A stretch of DNA of 64,000 bases from Pezizomycotina sp. ARF18. Lineage: Eukaryota > Ascomycota. The stretch lies in the NCBI GenBank assembly GCA_002224055.1, contig AZLU01000126.1, forward strand, positions 55,202-119,201. Reading direction: 5' to 3'. The notes under the pieces were generated by a model. The model made no database searches. It was not told the DNA's origin and saw nothing but the letters and a program-made list of their open reading frames with translations. Below, in pieces: positions 26,701-37,589 of the stretch; the stretch's first letter is position 1, and each line of letters starts with the position of its first letter. The position numbers were made by a program, and so were the translations under genes.

Positions 26701-28375
26701 ACCTTCGTTCTTGCACTTGTTGGACCTAACTTCCATTGGCAATTACGGGTCCTGGAGATACACCTGACCAGATTGAGCGCGACAGATAAAAAAAGCTATA
26801 TGTCGCCGCATCGAAATTCAGAAAGATCTGACGAACAACCACGAACAACAACGAAGCCGGAAATTAGACAATGTGTAGCCATTACACTGAGCTAAAATGC
26901 TTGTACAGTATGTATACGTAGTAATACCGAAAACTATTTGGTTTTTCTCTCAATATCAGCGATGAAATAAGATTCAATCTTTCACGGATTTGTATCTAGT
27001 TTCATTCTTATCTGGCGATGATTACGTTCACGTGGACACGGAAAACTTTAATGACCGTTTAGATGCTGACAGCACGGCGGTTGGCAGACAACAACGTTAC
27101 GCAAATCTGTGTTCAAGCTCTACCTTATCTCTTGCTTTAGACCCTGTTGTGCTACCGGACCTTTCACGATAGCATTCCAGTTTTATAATAGCTCGTTTAG
27201 CATATCCTTGACCGGGTGCGCCGTTACTTTGCATGTTCGAGCTTGAGCCAACAGTAAGACTAGCACGATACTAGGACACCAATGATAACTTTTTCCACTT
27301 GTAACATCCGCGGGAGAACAATATCAGCTACGTGTAGACGATCCATATACTTAAGCCATTTCCGGCGTGCTTCCTCCCTGGCTAGCAGTAGCAGGAGATA
27401 TCGATGTGCTCGTCTCGTAAAGCTGCGAGAGGCCTGAAAACGTAATCGTCAACTTGGAGCTTCACAACACCACGCGCCTTCGATATCTGTACATTTCGCG
27501 AAAATATAACCGAGGCCGAAAAGGGCTGAAATCGGGTATATATTATAAGCTCTACAACTGATTTACCCGGCGTCATCATCTAACCAGGAAAAAGACGCAT
27601 TGAACCGTTTTTGCCGTTGGACTCCGGATTGACGATATTACATCCGCTGCTTGCTATCCTTCCAGAAGTTCTCAAAAATTGGCTCAGACATGCGGGGTAT
27701 CTTCTACTCGTTCATTGGTCAAAAATATAAGGCTATAGCGAAATAAGCAAGAGATATTCATCCGATTCGCTAAAGATTCCCTCTTCGAACGAAAATTCCA
27801 CCGACTAAACGAGAGCCTCTTCGCTAAAACGGCACAGCTATTCGTCAGGCACGACTCGGGTAATGCGATGACGTTTTAGAATCTTCAAATCCAACCTTCG
27901 AAGCACTTCCCAAGCAAAGTAAACGGCCGAGTGCTCACAGACCCTTGAAAACTTTCCAGATCGAGTAGAGCTTGCGATGATTGCGATGCTATTAATAAGG
28001 CTGTGTTATATTGGCGCTTGGCGAGGGTAAACTGCTCTCCTTCGCGTTTTTAAGTCGATAATAGTGCAGTCAAGGGCATGAGATCACCGTCGAACGGAAT
28101 TCAGACCATTTCCACGATACGCGAGATTGATCTACCTGCGGAGAGATTTCAACCTCCGAGTATAGGCAACGTACTCCAGCGTCCATTGCCAAACGCCTGG
28201 ATATCCGTTCAATCCGGTCGTCGTAATCTGAAGTTATAATAGCTTTTGTTTATACGCAGCGCCCACTTCATTATAGCCTCAAAGGACATAAATACAGCGT
28301 CAGAACCCAAGGACTCATCGAATAAACCTCAGCAACGCATGCGAAACAATTTAGACTTCAAAACCTCAAGCAAAA
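20756..28375. other. Long gene-poor region (7.6 kb)
   Basis: No gene is supported. It contains A runs of 15 (23580-23594) and 20 (23783-23802), a short decamer repeat of AGATTGACTA type at about 23112-23142, GGATT repeats at about 23636-23655, and AAAAT repeats near 22157-22190. Frames at 25390-25830, 26265-26742 and 27382-27579 have protein-like composition but no motifs, and may be relics of genes or elements. The last few hundred bases hold the promoter of the carotenoid-oxygenase gene. Confidence 0.4.
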
Positions 28376-30260
28376 ATGAGTAACAATAACAGAACTACAG
28401 ACAAGAAACCCAGACTCCTTCGGAGCCACTCTTCGACTGGCCGAATGATGCCGGTGTAAGTTTATTCCTTCAAGTTCCTTTCCCGCTCCTATGTCCACGT
28501 GGAGTACAAGCCTACTACTGTAAAAATTTATTAAAAGCCGGGCGAGTATCAAATTCTGGAAATACATCTGGCTGATATTGGTCTGCAACTTAATAGTTCG
28601 AAGCGACCCACGAAGATCGCACGCCGGTAGAGCTTCGTCTTTCCGGAAAAATTCCTCCTACGCTGCTGGCACGCTCTACCGAACAGGTCCGGGAACACAC
28701 CTCGTGCCCACCGACAGCGGTGATGTTTGGTCTGCATCGCACTGGTTCGATGGCTTCACGCATGTGCACCGTTTCGACCTGCAACCATCCTCGACCGATG
28801 CCACCGTCGGAAAAGTGATGTACAACTCCCGGCGCATGTGCGACGGCGTTATCGACTCCATCCGTAAAACGGGAAAGTTAGACGAAGTGACCTTCGGCCA
28901 AAAGAAAGACCCATGTGAGAGCCTTTTCAAGAAAGTCACGTCTACCTTCCAACTCCTACGAAGTAGCGGCCCTTCTGTCGACACGGCAGACAAAGCGAAT
29001 CCGCTAAACTACAACGTCGGCGTTACGGTGCAACTCAATCACCCCGGCTACGAGAAGGTTGGCGAGAGGCGCGCGAAGAAGTTAGCGGAGGAGAGAGGGG
29101 AAACTGGAACGGAAAAGCACGGTACGAGACTGTACAACGCGACGGACGCTTATGAAGTTCAGCGCTTCGATCCTGAGACTCTCGAGCCGCTTGGTGTCGC
29201 GTTTCAAACCACTCTCCACCCTGATTTGAAGGTCCCATGTCTGCCGCTCATGCAGAGCACTGTCCGGTTACTGGGATGTCTACAACTACAATCTAGAATT
29301 CGGCATGAAACCCACCTACCGTATCTTCAAGTGCTCCATGGCCACCGGCAAGACGGAGATTCTAGCTACAATCCTGGACGCTAAGCCCGCTTATATTCAC
29401 TCTTTGTTCCTGACGGAAAACTACATCATCTTGTGTGTTTGGGGCAGCTACTATGCGGCAGGCGGTGCTAAGGTCCTTGGACCAAGAATATCGTCGAGGC
29501 GTTGGAAGAGTGGGATGCTAACAGCAAAGCGCGCTGGTATGTCATCGATCGTACTAGCGGAGGCAAGGGTCTTGTCGCGACGTACGAAAGCGACCCGTTC
29601 TTCTGCTTCCATAGCATCAACAGCTTCGAGGAGGACGGCGACGTCGTTTGCGACCTGAGCATCTACGATAATGTCGATGTTATCAAGAAGTTCTACTACG
29701 AGAATCTAAGAGTACGGCTCCCGGTGCGAAAGCTTACGAAGGAAAGAAGGGTGAGAGTTCGCGCACGACGCTGGTTAGGTACAGGTTCAATGACGTCCTT
29801 GGAATCAATGACTCCCTAGCGGCGGATCCCCAACGGTAAGCGAAGAAGGGTTCGAAGGTAAAGACCGCGACGAAGGATTGGCACACAGACAAGACTAAAA
29901 GCTTCGAGTTACCCACATACAATCCTACATACACGACCAAGAGGTACCGGTATATGTATGGTGTTACGGACCTGGGCGGGAGCTCCATCTTCGATGGTAT
30001 CGGCAAGTATGACGCCGATACGAAGGAGTGGAAGAGGTGGAGCACGCACGCGCAGACTCCCGGGGAACCGATCTTCGTGGCTAATCCAGACGGAAAGACG
30101 AAGATGACGGTGTGTTGCTTAGCGTTGTTCTCGATGGGAGGACAGGTAACAGCTATTTGCTCTGCCTCAATGCAAAGAACTGGAAGAGGTCGGCAGAGCC
30201 GAGTGCGATTGGGCCGTAGGTTTTGGATTCCATGGCTTGCACTTGAAGAGTCCGCTGTAA
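28376..30260 (+). CDS. Carotenoid-cleavage oxygenase family (RPE65/CCD)
   Basis: A non-haem Fe(II) oxygenase that splits a carotenoid, apocarotenoid or stilbene-like double bond; the substrate cannot be told. Visible in order: DWPNDAG before an intron (donor GTAAGT at about 28457); SYAAGTLYRTGPGTH (28646); HWFDGFTHVHRF; DPETLEPLGVAFQ; and the four iron-ligand His in SAAHAEHCPVTG (about 29245), AYIHSLFLTENY (about 29395), FFCFHSINSFEE (about 29605) and FGFHGLH (about 30220). The order and spacing suit the family. The sequence changes frame about eight times (near 28400, 28652, 29236, 29277, 29474, 29715, 30110, 30183), each consistent with one missing base, and there is an in-frame TAA near 29836. 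Conservation across the breaks argues for sequence error or very recent loss. End set at the TAA after LHLKSPL. Confidence 0.75.
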
Positions 30261-30898
30261 AGGATGAGCTGGATGGAAGGATTAACGGGGGACAATTAGG
30301 AGCGGAGTGATGCATCTTCAAGCTATCCAAGGATTAGACTCTTTCTAGTGTTTTTAGTTGCTTTCTTTCAAATTTTCTTTGTAGATTGGTTTCGATTCAC
30401 ACTTAGCATATAGGTTTATAATACATAACAGATCGCCTCGATAAAAAAAATTAGGCTTCTAGACATCCTGAGTGAGACACATCTTGTCCATATTAGGGCG
30501 CGAACAAAGTTAGGCCGCGGTTTTTCCGCGCGGAGTAACAATTCATCCGCTTCTCGTGACAGACTCACTATTTGACGACCCATAAGCAAAGAAGAAGGCC
30601 TCTCAACAGCTCCTGGGGATTGGGCCCGTTCATTCGCTTCCTACCGAATGTTGACCTTCTACAGACAACGAATATGCATGTCCAATGTTCTAGCTTTTAC
30701 GGGGTCGGATGAATTCGTCAACCATGAAGATGGTGGGACATGTCGTAGAATAAATCTCTGAGATGCCTATAAATGAAAGGGCGACTTCTCGACTACAATG
30801 ACTGATCGCCTACGCCGTGCTGCTCTGGAATACTCCCTTATTGTGATCTTGTCTCAAACCACCTTTTACTTAGTTCTTCTATCGTCCCCTATTAAGCA
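30261..30898. other. Intergenic region; MAPEG promoter
   Basis: Tail of the oxygenase gene and promoter of the MAPEG gene. No coding region is seen. Confidence 0.5.
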
Positions 30899-31572
30899 AT
30901 GCCAGAACTACTTACACGTATGGTCTCTCTTTGAATTTTATTGTCAGATATAAAAGCTAACAGTTAGACAAGCGGTCGTGGCCACATGGCTTACCCCCTT
31001 TACCGCCTATCTCATCCTACTCTCCACGCGGGTCACGCGAAAGCGTATAACTCTTCAAACCGCCCTCGGCGACCGCACAAGAGTTCACTCTTCTCTTCCC
31101 AAGACGCCGGACAATACACCTGCGCTCTCTACCGTGAATTCCAACGACGCAACCTTAACGAACGTCTTGACACCGCTAGATCCCAGGAACGTGGACAAAC
31201 TCACGCTTGCAGTTCGAGCGCACGCGAATTACGTTGAAAATATTCCTTGGTGCTTCGTAGTCGCCGGTGTCGCGGAACTGAACGGTGCCAATCCGACATT
31301 ATTGAATGTCATGTTAGGTCTCTTGCTGGTCGGCGCGTTGCGCACGTGTATGTCCTGTCTGCAGCTTTTATTATTATTTTTTTTCAGGTATCTTATTTTC
31401 ATTAATAAGTACAAGCAGTAGCAGCGCTTGACTGACACAGCTGGCGTCTCACAGGGAGCTCGGATTGAAAGGGCGGAATACGCTCGGGCGCGGGCGCGTT
31501 TTTGGTATGGTAACGACGTGGTCCTTCATGGGGACCATGAGTCTTTTACGCTGGTTGGCTCACAAGGGCTAA
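30899..31572 (+). CDS. MAPEG-family membrane protein (172 aa, 3 exons)
   Basis: MAPEG proteins are small four-helix membrane proteins of the glutathione/eicosanoid superfamily, often microsomal glutathione transferases. Exon 1 is only 19 bases (MPELLT plus one base). An intron (30918-30963, 46 bases) splits a Leu codon. Exon 2 (30964-31345) encodes the first helix (TPFTAYLILLSTRVTRKR), a loop and the family signature AVRAHANYVENIPW, then AELNGANPTLLNVMLGLLLVG. Intron 2 (31346-31454) has donor GTGTAT and acceptor CACAG. Exon 3 (31455-31572) encodes ELGLKGRNTLGRGRVFGM, the conserved R-G-F/G end, and a last helix, then TAA. The frame stays open through all three exons with no indel. The catalytic type (transferase or isomerase) cannot be decided. 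It is flanked by a convergent OST-alpha-like gene, with no sign of co-regulation. Confidence 0.85.
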
Positions 31573-31991
31573 TTGGGGATTCTGAGCCTGGCAATGACTT
31601 CGGCGACCATACCTGGACTCGAAGGATCTGATCAAATCGTAGCTTGGGGCTCCGAGTTTGCGGCAGGTTTTACATGAAGGTTTGGTGAGGTTCAAAATCG
31701 ACATAGTTGTAAACAAGTGAAGAATGGCCATGCTCAAACTGTTTACTATCGCTTTTTATAACTATCAATATGAAGAAATAACTAGTTAAGAGACGAACAT
31801 TATATAAAGACAAATATATGCAATTGAACGCTGTCAAAACAAAAAGAAAACCATTAGTGTATCCCAGTGGCATGCATGCACACTCTTATCGGGCGCTAGA
31901 TTCGAATGGCTGTAGTGCGCTTTCGATATAGAAGTATTTCTCCCCTACGAAATCTCGTGCGATTAAGGTTGGCACTTTGCTTTCGACGATC
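31573..31991. other. Convergent 3' region
   Basis: The space between the stops of the MAPEG and OST-alpha-like genes. It is AT-rich with no supported coding sequence. Confidence 0.5.
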
Positions 31992-33349
31992 CTACTGCGC
32001 TCCTCGATACGGTTCATAGGGCACCGTATACGTTGGTGCCGGGGCATCACCTCGTTCCAGGTCTTGTCGGCTATTGTATTGCGCGGCACTACTCGCGACG
32101 CTCACTCTGGAATAATCGGCGTTTTGTACCTGCAACCCGATAGACTGACTTCCAGGGTGCGAGTTATGGGCCGTCGGCGAAAACGGAACAGACTCCTCGG
32201 AGTTATCCATCATAGCGACTTGGTGTTCTTTTGTCCTCGGACACCGAAAACTCCCATGATACCTCCCAAAAGATCTTTGGATTTAGAGAGTCCGCTACGG
32301 CGAATCCAAAGCCACGGGACGATTTCATCCCCCGAGGTTTAACATAAGGAGACGGCGAATATGCGAACTGGAACCAGATTGCGAACAAAGCCATCTCGAT
32401 AGACATGAAGAGCGCCGGAATACCGATGGAAATGTCGCCGTACGAGAGTTTGTTGGAGGGTTTCAGGTGGTCGCCGTCAACGAGGAAGTTAAAAACAAGC
32501 TAGATGTTTAACGCTCTGTTAGCGTCTGCCATTATTTCAAAATGATTGAGACGGAGATACTAACACCTGAACAACTGTGATCAAGACGACCAGTTTGAGC
32601 GCAATGAACTTGTGCAACGCCCCTTTTTCTGCAATTCTCGGCTTCATCCCTTTGTAAAACCTCAGGAGACCTACTACAGCCGTGACCACGCTGACAAAGT
32701 GAATAATCGTAACCCAGATGTGCGCATACTTGAAGGAGTTGCTATCCTCGCAGAAGGTCCCTCTAGCTTCGGTTATCAGCTCAACGACCGTGAGCACGAA
32801 TGCAACGATACAGTACTGGAAAACGGCCAGCCTGCATTTCCTGTACAATCCCCCGCAAGAAGCCGTCTTGCCTTTCTTGTTTACGGTCCGCTGCATCGAG
32901 TCGAACGTATGTAAGCGGATAGCTTCATTCTCTTCCGGAGTTACGTAAGCGACCATGAGCAAGAAGAAAGACGCCAGCGCGAAGGCTTCATATAGATCCG
33001 GTAGAGGCTTGATATACTGCGACGCGCTGTAGAACGCGATCTGCAGGACGGAAGCTGCGGCGTATATTGGTATTGCGGAGATGATACGGATGATCTGTCG
33101 CTGTTCGACGGGGATCGAGTAGTTGAAAAGGTGCTTGAGGTGGAGACGGAGGTGTAGGATGAGTGTAAATGCGAGGAAAGCGAGGGACATGACGAGGAAA
33201 GCATGTTTGGCTTGAATGTTATTGTAAATCCCTACTTTGGCCGGAGCTGCGGTCGGGAGTTAGTATTATGGAAAGAGATATGAGGAGGTGGAGGTGGTAA
33301 TGGACTTACTAGTGACGTCCGGCGTCTCGGGACACGTCGCGCGAGTCAT
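31992..33349 (-). CDS. OST-alpha/TMEM184-like transporter (Solute_trans_a, DUF300)
   Basis: A seven-helix membrane protein of the organic-solute-transporter alpha family, found at the vacuole or plasma membrane in fungi. Exon 1 (33349-33310) encodes MTRATCPETPDVT. After an intron (to 33247) exon 2 begins PAKVGIYNNIQAKHAFLVM and holds helix 1, then the family signature NYSIPVEQRQIIRIISAIPIY and YEAFALASFFLLM. A cluster of Cys (ASCGGLYRKC) precedes the later helices, with FKYAHIWVTIIHFVSVV. An intron starting GTGTTAG after TVVQ leads to LVFNFLVDGDHLKPSNKLSYGD and the last helix. The cytosolic tail is Ser/Asn-rich and ends EPYRGAQ. Two one-base breaks interrupt the tail (about 32275, an A run, and about 32212). 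The start is the first Met and suits the short exon-1 pattern of fungal members. Confidence 0.75.
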
Positions 33350-34142
33350 GGCAGTGATGAACTCTTGTAAAGAATTGTAAATAGGGGTATTTTCGTGAGA
33401 GGCAGCGATGGGTGCGACTTCGTGGGGCAACGAAGATGAGTGACAAGTATTTTATGTTGGAAACTCACGAAGTTGGAATTATTGATGGGATAAAGAATCC
33501 GAGGTCATGGGAATCTCCTTACATATATAAGAAAAGTCGAGATGGATGAGAGCACACCTGCAGGAAATAAAATCAACGGCGAACATGGCAATCGCGATTT
33601 GGAGTGAGGAGGTTTTCTTTCTCTAAAACACCCAGTTTGCAAGATGCACAACCAGCGAGACGTTGATTTTCAGCCCCTAAAACAATAGACAGCAAAGCCT
33701 AATCGAAGACGTGTCGTGCCAGGTCGGAAGTAAAAAACCCCGCCTAGGTCTCGCTAGAGAAAGGGCTAGAGATGATGGATGAGGGTTCGCTCTTCCCTCG
33801 CAATCGGAATCTTTGCATAATAAACCAGTCCCTTTCGTGTGAATATACCACTTACGGTTGACCGACGTCTGCTCCGATACCACTGTGAATGGTTGGGCTA
33901 AGTATAGCTTTTGCTTACGTTTGTGAAGACTGCTGCATAGGCGATAACTATAGATGGATATGATTGGATAATCTTGCGAGAGGCCGCCCAGGGGCTGGAG
34001 ATGTCGGGATCAACAAACTCCGATGTTGATACCCCTTTCCGTTTACACCACCAAAATCCCCCAAAAAATATCGGTCCTTCCACGAGTCGAAACGCGATTC
34101 ACACAGCCTTCCAAGTATAAATGCCTTTATACCACCCTAGAC
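33350..34142. other. Intergenic region
   Basis: Upstream flank of the OST-alpha-like gene, up to the first MITE-like element. No gene is supported. Confidence 0.45.
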
Positions 34143-34326
34143 CGGGGCTCTTAGCCTCTTTTTTTTCTAGGCGTTGAGGTTCAAAATTTTTTAATTTTAA
34201 TTTTTGTTTTGTATGGAGAATTGTTAGTTTTTGCAAATTTTTTGGCTGTTTTTCGAGGTGTCGGGCACCTTTTCACCTCGGTAAAGTTTAAGATAGAGTC
34301 GTGTTTGGCCCACGCTAAATGCCCCG
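34143..34326. mobile_element. hAT-like MITE, 184 bp
   Basis: The ends are imperfect inverted repeats: CGGGGCTCTTAGC on the left and, read inward from the right, CGGGGCATTTAGCGTGGGCC. Direct repeats of 8 bases (CCCTAGAC) lie immediately outside at 34135-34142 and 34327-34334. An 8-base target duplication and a C(A/G)GGG start are hallmarks of hAT elements. It is too short to code and the inside is AT-rich, so it would need a transposase from elsewhere. Related to the element at 34868-34997. Confidence 0.75.
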
Positions 34327-34867
34327 CCCTAGACTGATGTAGCCCTCCAATTTTATCCGCAAGCCACGAAGCGATCCAGCAATCGAACCATTTCACCAAG
34401 AGTCTGTGCATTCTACTCGACTTCTAGTCTGCCTAGTGACCCATTCTCCGATCGCCGATTGCTTGACTGAATGCTCAAGTGGTAATAGGGTTGCCGCTTA
34501 GCGAAGTCTTCCTTAGCGAGCAGCCTTACGAGATTGAAATGGAAGTGCGGACCTGTTTGTCGTCGAATTTTCCGGGCCCGCGTGAGGCTGAATCTCGCAA
34601 GCTAGAAGCCATTGTATTCCGGAGACTTGTGACGAAACTGGCCGATACTCGGGCCGAGCCAAATTTTAAAAGACCGCTTCGTTAGGGCTGTCGAAGATCG
34701 TATAATCTTGACTCAACTAACTGACCGTAGTTTGGATAATTGAGAAACTCGGATTGATATATTTAGTCGCACAGACGCGTACAACGGTCTTTCTGTACTC
34801 TCAACGGGCCTTCGAGCTTCAACGAAGGTCGGGAACGGGAGGAAACGAAAATGCAACAACATGTAGG

Positions 34868-34997
34868 CAGGGCATTTAGCGTGGGTAGCCTGGGCATTTA
34901 TTCCTCTCGGTAACCGAGTAAGTGGCTTCGGTAACGCTACAAAACCACTATCTTCTATAGGGACGACCCGCCAAGGCTACCCACGCTAAATGCCCTG
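34868..34997. mobile_element. hAT-like MITE, 130 bp, 23-bp perfect TIRs
   Basis: The left end (34868-34890) begins CAGGGCATTTAGCGTGGG and continues to GTAGCC. The right end (34975-34997) is its exact reverse complement over 23 bases. The 8-base direct repeat CATGTAGG flanks it at 34860-34867 and 34998-35005. Perfect TIRs and TSD point to a recent insertion. Its TIR matches that of the 184-bp element 540 bases upstream (GGGCATTTAGCGTGGG shared), so both belong to one family. Confidence 0.9.
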
Positions 34998-35005
34998 CAT
35001 GTAGG

Positions 35006-35801
35006 CAGTTCAATTTTCTAGATGGCCTCGGAAGGCTAAAAACTCGGTAGCTTTATTTCCGGTGTTTTGATAATTCCGATATCATGCTTAAGCTGAGTTA
35101 TACGAGCGAGATACGAGGTGTCTTGAGCGATGTTTCACATCCGCACGTTCATTCTGCTCCGTTGAAAGCATCCTCTAGAGCAATTCTGCAGCCCAAGGCG
35201 AAGCTGTGTTCCACAAGGGAGTTGGAAATATGGAAATCCTTTATGGCAGTATACTCGTCGGCCCGCGCAACACACTTCAAGCGTTATTAGGGGCGTGGTT
35301 AACGCGGATATTTAAAATTGCACATGGCAGTCAAGGAAATATAAACAAACGCCTGTTAATCATCTGGATTATATTCGTACTTGAAAAGAATAGCGTATAA
35401 TTCGGGATACGAATAACTCAACTGTCTTCATGAATATACTTTTCGGAATACTCGCTGAGAGGCGTCTTCAAGTTTACAACGGAAAACACCACTTAAAGTA
35501 TTTATCACTATCTCCATTCAGAATCTTCCTGGACGATATCCGCGGCTCGACTTCTGGGCTATTGAATAGCTACGGATTGCCAGGGAATTACATGGATCAC
35601 ATATCAAGAAAGTCAAGTTTTTGGCAGAATAACAGGAGACAAAATCAATGCCCTCCTTTTTTTTTCATTTCCTTTGTATTCCTTTCACAAAAAAGCTAAA
35701 ATAATATACAACGAAGCTAATATACATTTCATATCTCCCTGATATACGATCATATATCTCTCTCCCTAGGAAACACGCTACCACGAGTTAACTCCTTTGT
35801 T
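35006..35801. other. Intergenic region
   Basis: No supported gene lies between the second MITE and the repeat-protein gene. The 3' end of that gene lies near 35700-35801. Confidence 0.45.
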
Positions 35802-37589
35802 TTACAGCCACATTCTAGCGTGTGCTCTGGCGCTCCTCTTAGACTTCTTGTTGGCGGGCGCAACGCATCCTTGAGCACACTGCTTCTGTTGGGCGCCGCA
35901 GTCGCCGACGGAGAAGTTGGAATTTCCACTTGCGTTGGCAGCGTTGGAGCACTGGTTGTTCTGTACGTCGCACGAGCGCTGACAGGCGGCAGCAAAGTTG
36001 ACGAAGGTACTGCCTTCGACGGTGAACGGGCGGGCGCCGCCGGTGTTGATGACTGGGACTGGAGGAGCACCGAGGGCGCCAGTAAATTTCTGGACGTTAT
36101 TTCCGCCGGCGGCGTTGTTGTTGTTCGCGCCAGAGGCGTTCGAGGCGTTGTTGGCAGCGTTGTTATTGTTGGCAGCAGCATCTTTATTACCAGCAGCGTC
36201 GCCGGCCGCAGCGTTATTGTTAGCAGCAGCGTCGCCGGCCGCAGCGTTATTATTAGCAGCAGCGCCGTTATTCGCAGCGTTGTTGTTGGCATTGGCGTCG
36301 GCGGCGTTGTTATTTGCGTTTGCGTTTGCGTTGTTCGCATTGGCATTCGCGTTGTTCGCATTCCCGCCCTTGCCTTTACCTTTACCTTTACCCTTGCCCT
36401 TGCCCTTGCCCTTACCCTTACCGTTAGCAGTGCCGGCGTTGTTATTGTTGTTGGCCTGGGCGTTATTCGCGTTGTCGCCGGCCGCAGCGTTATTATCAGC
36501 AGCAGCGCCGGCGTTGTTATTGTTGTTGGCCTGGGCGTTATTCGCGTTGTCGCCGGCCGCAGCGTTATTATTAGCAGCAGCGCCGTTATTCGCAGCGTTA
36601 TTATTAGCAGCAGCGCCTTTATTCGCAGCGTTGTTGTTGGCATTGGCGTCGGCGGCGTTGTTATTTGCGTTTGCGTTTGCGTTTGCGTTGTTCGCATTGG
36701 CATTCGCGTTGTTCGCATTCCCGCCCTTGCCTTTACCTTTACCTTTACCTTTACCCTTGCCCTTGCCCTTACCCTTACCCTTACCCTTACCCTTACCGTT
36801 AGCAGCGCCGGCGTTGTTATTGTTGTTGGCCTGGGCGTTATTCGCGTTATCAGCTTGAGCATTGTTGCCGTTGTCAGCAGCGGCATTGTTCGCGTTGCCT
36901 GCCTGTGCATTGTTGCCGCTGTCAGCAGCGGCATTGTTCGCGTTGCCTGCCTGAGCGTTGTTGCTATTGGCGGCAGCCGCGTTATTTGCGTCATTGGCGT
37001 TGCCACCCTTGGCGTTAGCACCGGCGGCGCCGGCACCGACGTTAGCTGCACCCTGCGCCGGAGCAGGATCCTGCAACTTAGCACCGGTGGAACCGACGGC
37101 GGTGAAGTTGGTGAAACCCTGCGCCTTCAGGATATCCGCAACGCTCAGTCCGTTGCTGTTGAACGGGGTTTGCAGGCTCTGCGCGCTTAGCTTGTTCGCT
37201 GTATCGCTGCCACGACGGCGGGGTCGATGAGCGGCGTGATACCCCGCAGAAGGGGGTTGCTTGGCAAAGCAGGGTCGGAGCAGATGTTCGGGATATCCTG
37301 GTTCGAGGGGTTTGAAGTTCTGCTCTGCGGCGACGTACTTCTGAGCGGCGGAGATGACGGAGGGGTCCGTGCCCAGCTGGGCGAGGATCTGGTCTCCTTG
37401 GATCAGCTTGTCGCACGGGTTCGCGGCGGCCAGAAGAGGTGTTATAGCGGCGCCGGCGAGGGTGTCTTGGGTCCCCGGTGGTGCGTTGGTTTTTACATCG
37501 CGGATTGCCTGGATCGGGATCTGCTCTTGGCCGAACCGCGCCTTCGCAACGGTAGCGAGGAGAGAGAGGGTAATAAAGGAGTATTGCAT
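35802..37589 (-). CDS. Secreted Asn/Ala- and Lys-Gly-repeat protein
   Basis: A 595-residue product, probably wall-associated or extracellular. The N-terminus MQYSFITLSLLATVAKA is a signal peptide. A conserved N-terminal domain follows (NPCDKLIQGDQILAQL, KLSAQSLQTPFNSNGLSVAD). A long low-complexity centre of Asn/Ala runs holds two blocks of (Lys-Gly)n dipeptides. The C-terminal domain is conserved: VQKFTGALGAPPVPV, ARPFTVEGSTFVNFAAACQR, then six Cys up to CAQGC. Fungal proteins of this layout are often labelled 'ribosomal protein s17' or cell-wall protein (from memory). The frame is open throughout, but between about 37300 and 37215 the read protein is odd while the +1 frame gives a conserved-looking NICSDPALPSNPLLRG. 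This suggests one extra base followed by one missing base. The ATG at 37589 was chosen over in-frame ATG 37676 because the signal peptide starts there. Confidence 0.75.
   Translation of the reverse strand: MQYSFITLSLLATVAKARFGQEQIPIQAIRDVKTNAPPGTQDTLAGAAITPLLAAANPCDKLIQGDQILAQLGTDPSVISAAQKYVAAEQNFKPLEPGYPEHLLRPCFAKQPPSAGYHAAHRPRRRGSDTANKLSAQSLQTPFNSNGLSVADILKAQGFTNFTAVGSTGAKLQDPAPAQGAANVGAGAAGANAKGGNANDANNAAAANSNNAQAGNANNAAADSGNNAQAGNANNAAADNGNNAQADNANNAQANNNNNAGAANGKGKGKGKGKGKGKGKGKGKGKGKGGNANNANANANNANANANANNNAADANANNNAANKGAAANNNAANNGAAANNNAAAGDNANNAQANNNNNAGAAADNNAAAGDNANNAQANNNNNAGTANGKGKGKGKGKGKGKGKGKGGNANNANANANNANANANNNAADANANNNAANNGAAANNNAAAGDAAANNNAAAGDAAGNKDAAANNNNAANNASNASGANNNNAAGGNNVQKFTGALGAPPVPVINTGGARPFTVEGSTFVNFAAACQRSCDVQNNQCSNAANASGNSNFSVGDCGAQQKQCAQGCVAPANKKSKRSARAHARMWL
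36181..36850 (-). repeat. Internal duplicated block with (Lys-Gly)n coding repeats
   Basis: Two copies of a unit lie inside the gene above, roughly 36240-36470 and 36560-36830. Each reads, in protein order, NGKGKG.. runs, then GGNANNANANANNANA.., then NNNAADANANNNAAN.., ending AAAGD. The Lys-Gly runs come from a hexamer GGTAAG/GGCAAG and differ in length (about 9 and 12 dipeptides). This is expected to be length-variable between strains. Confidence 0.85.

Noticed and set aside
26265-27579. Several minus-strand frames with protein-like composition
   Set aside because: They are short and scattered with no family signal. Possibly gene or element relics, but not supportable.
35820-37190. A 456-codon plus-strand frame and a 444-codon minus-strand alternative frame across the repeat-protein gene
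   Set aside because: Both are mirror frames of the GC-rich Asn/Ala/Lys-Gly repeats. The signal peptide and conserved Cys domain belong to the 35802-37589 minus frame.
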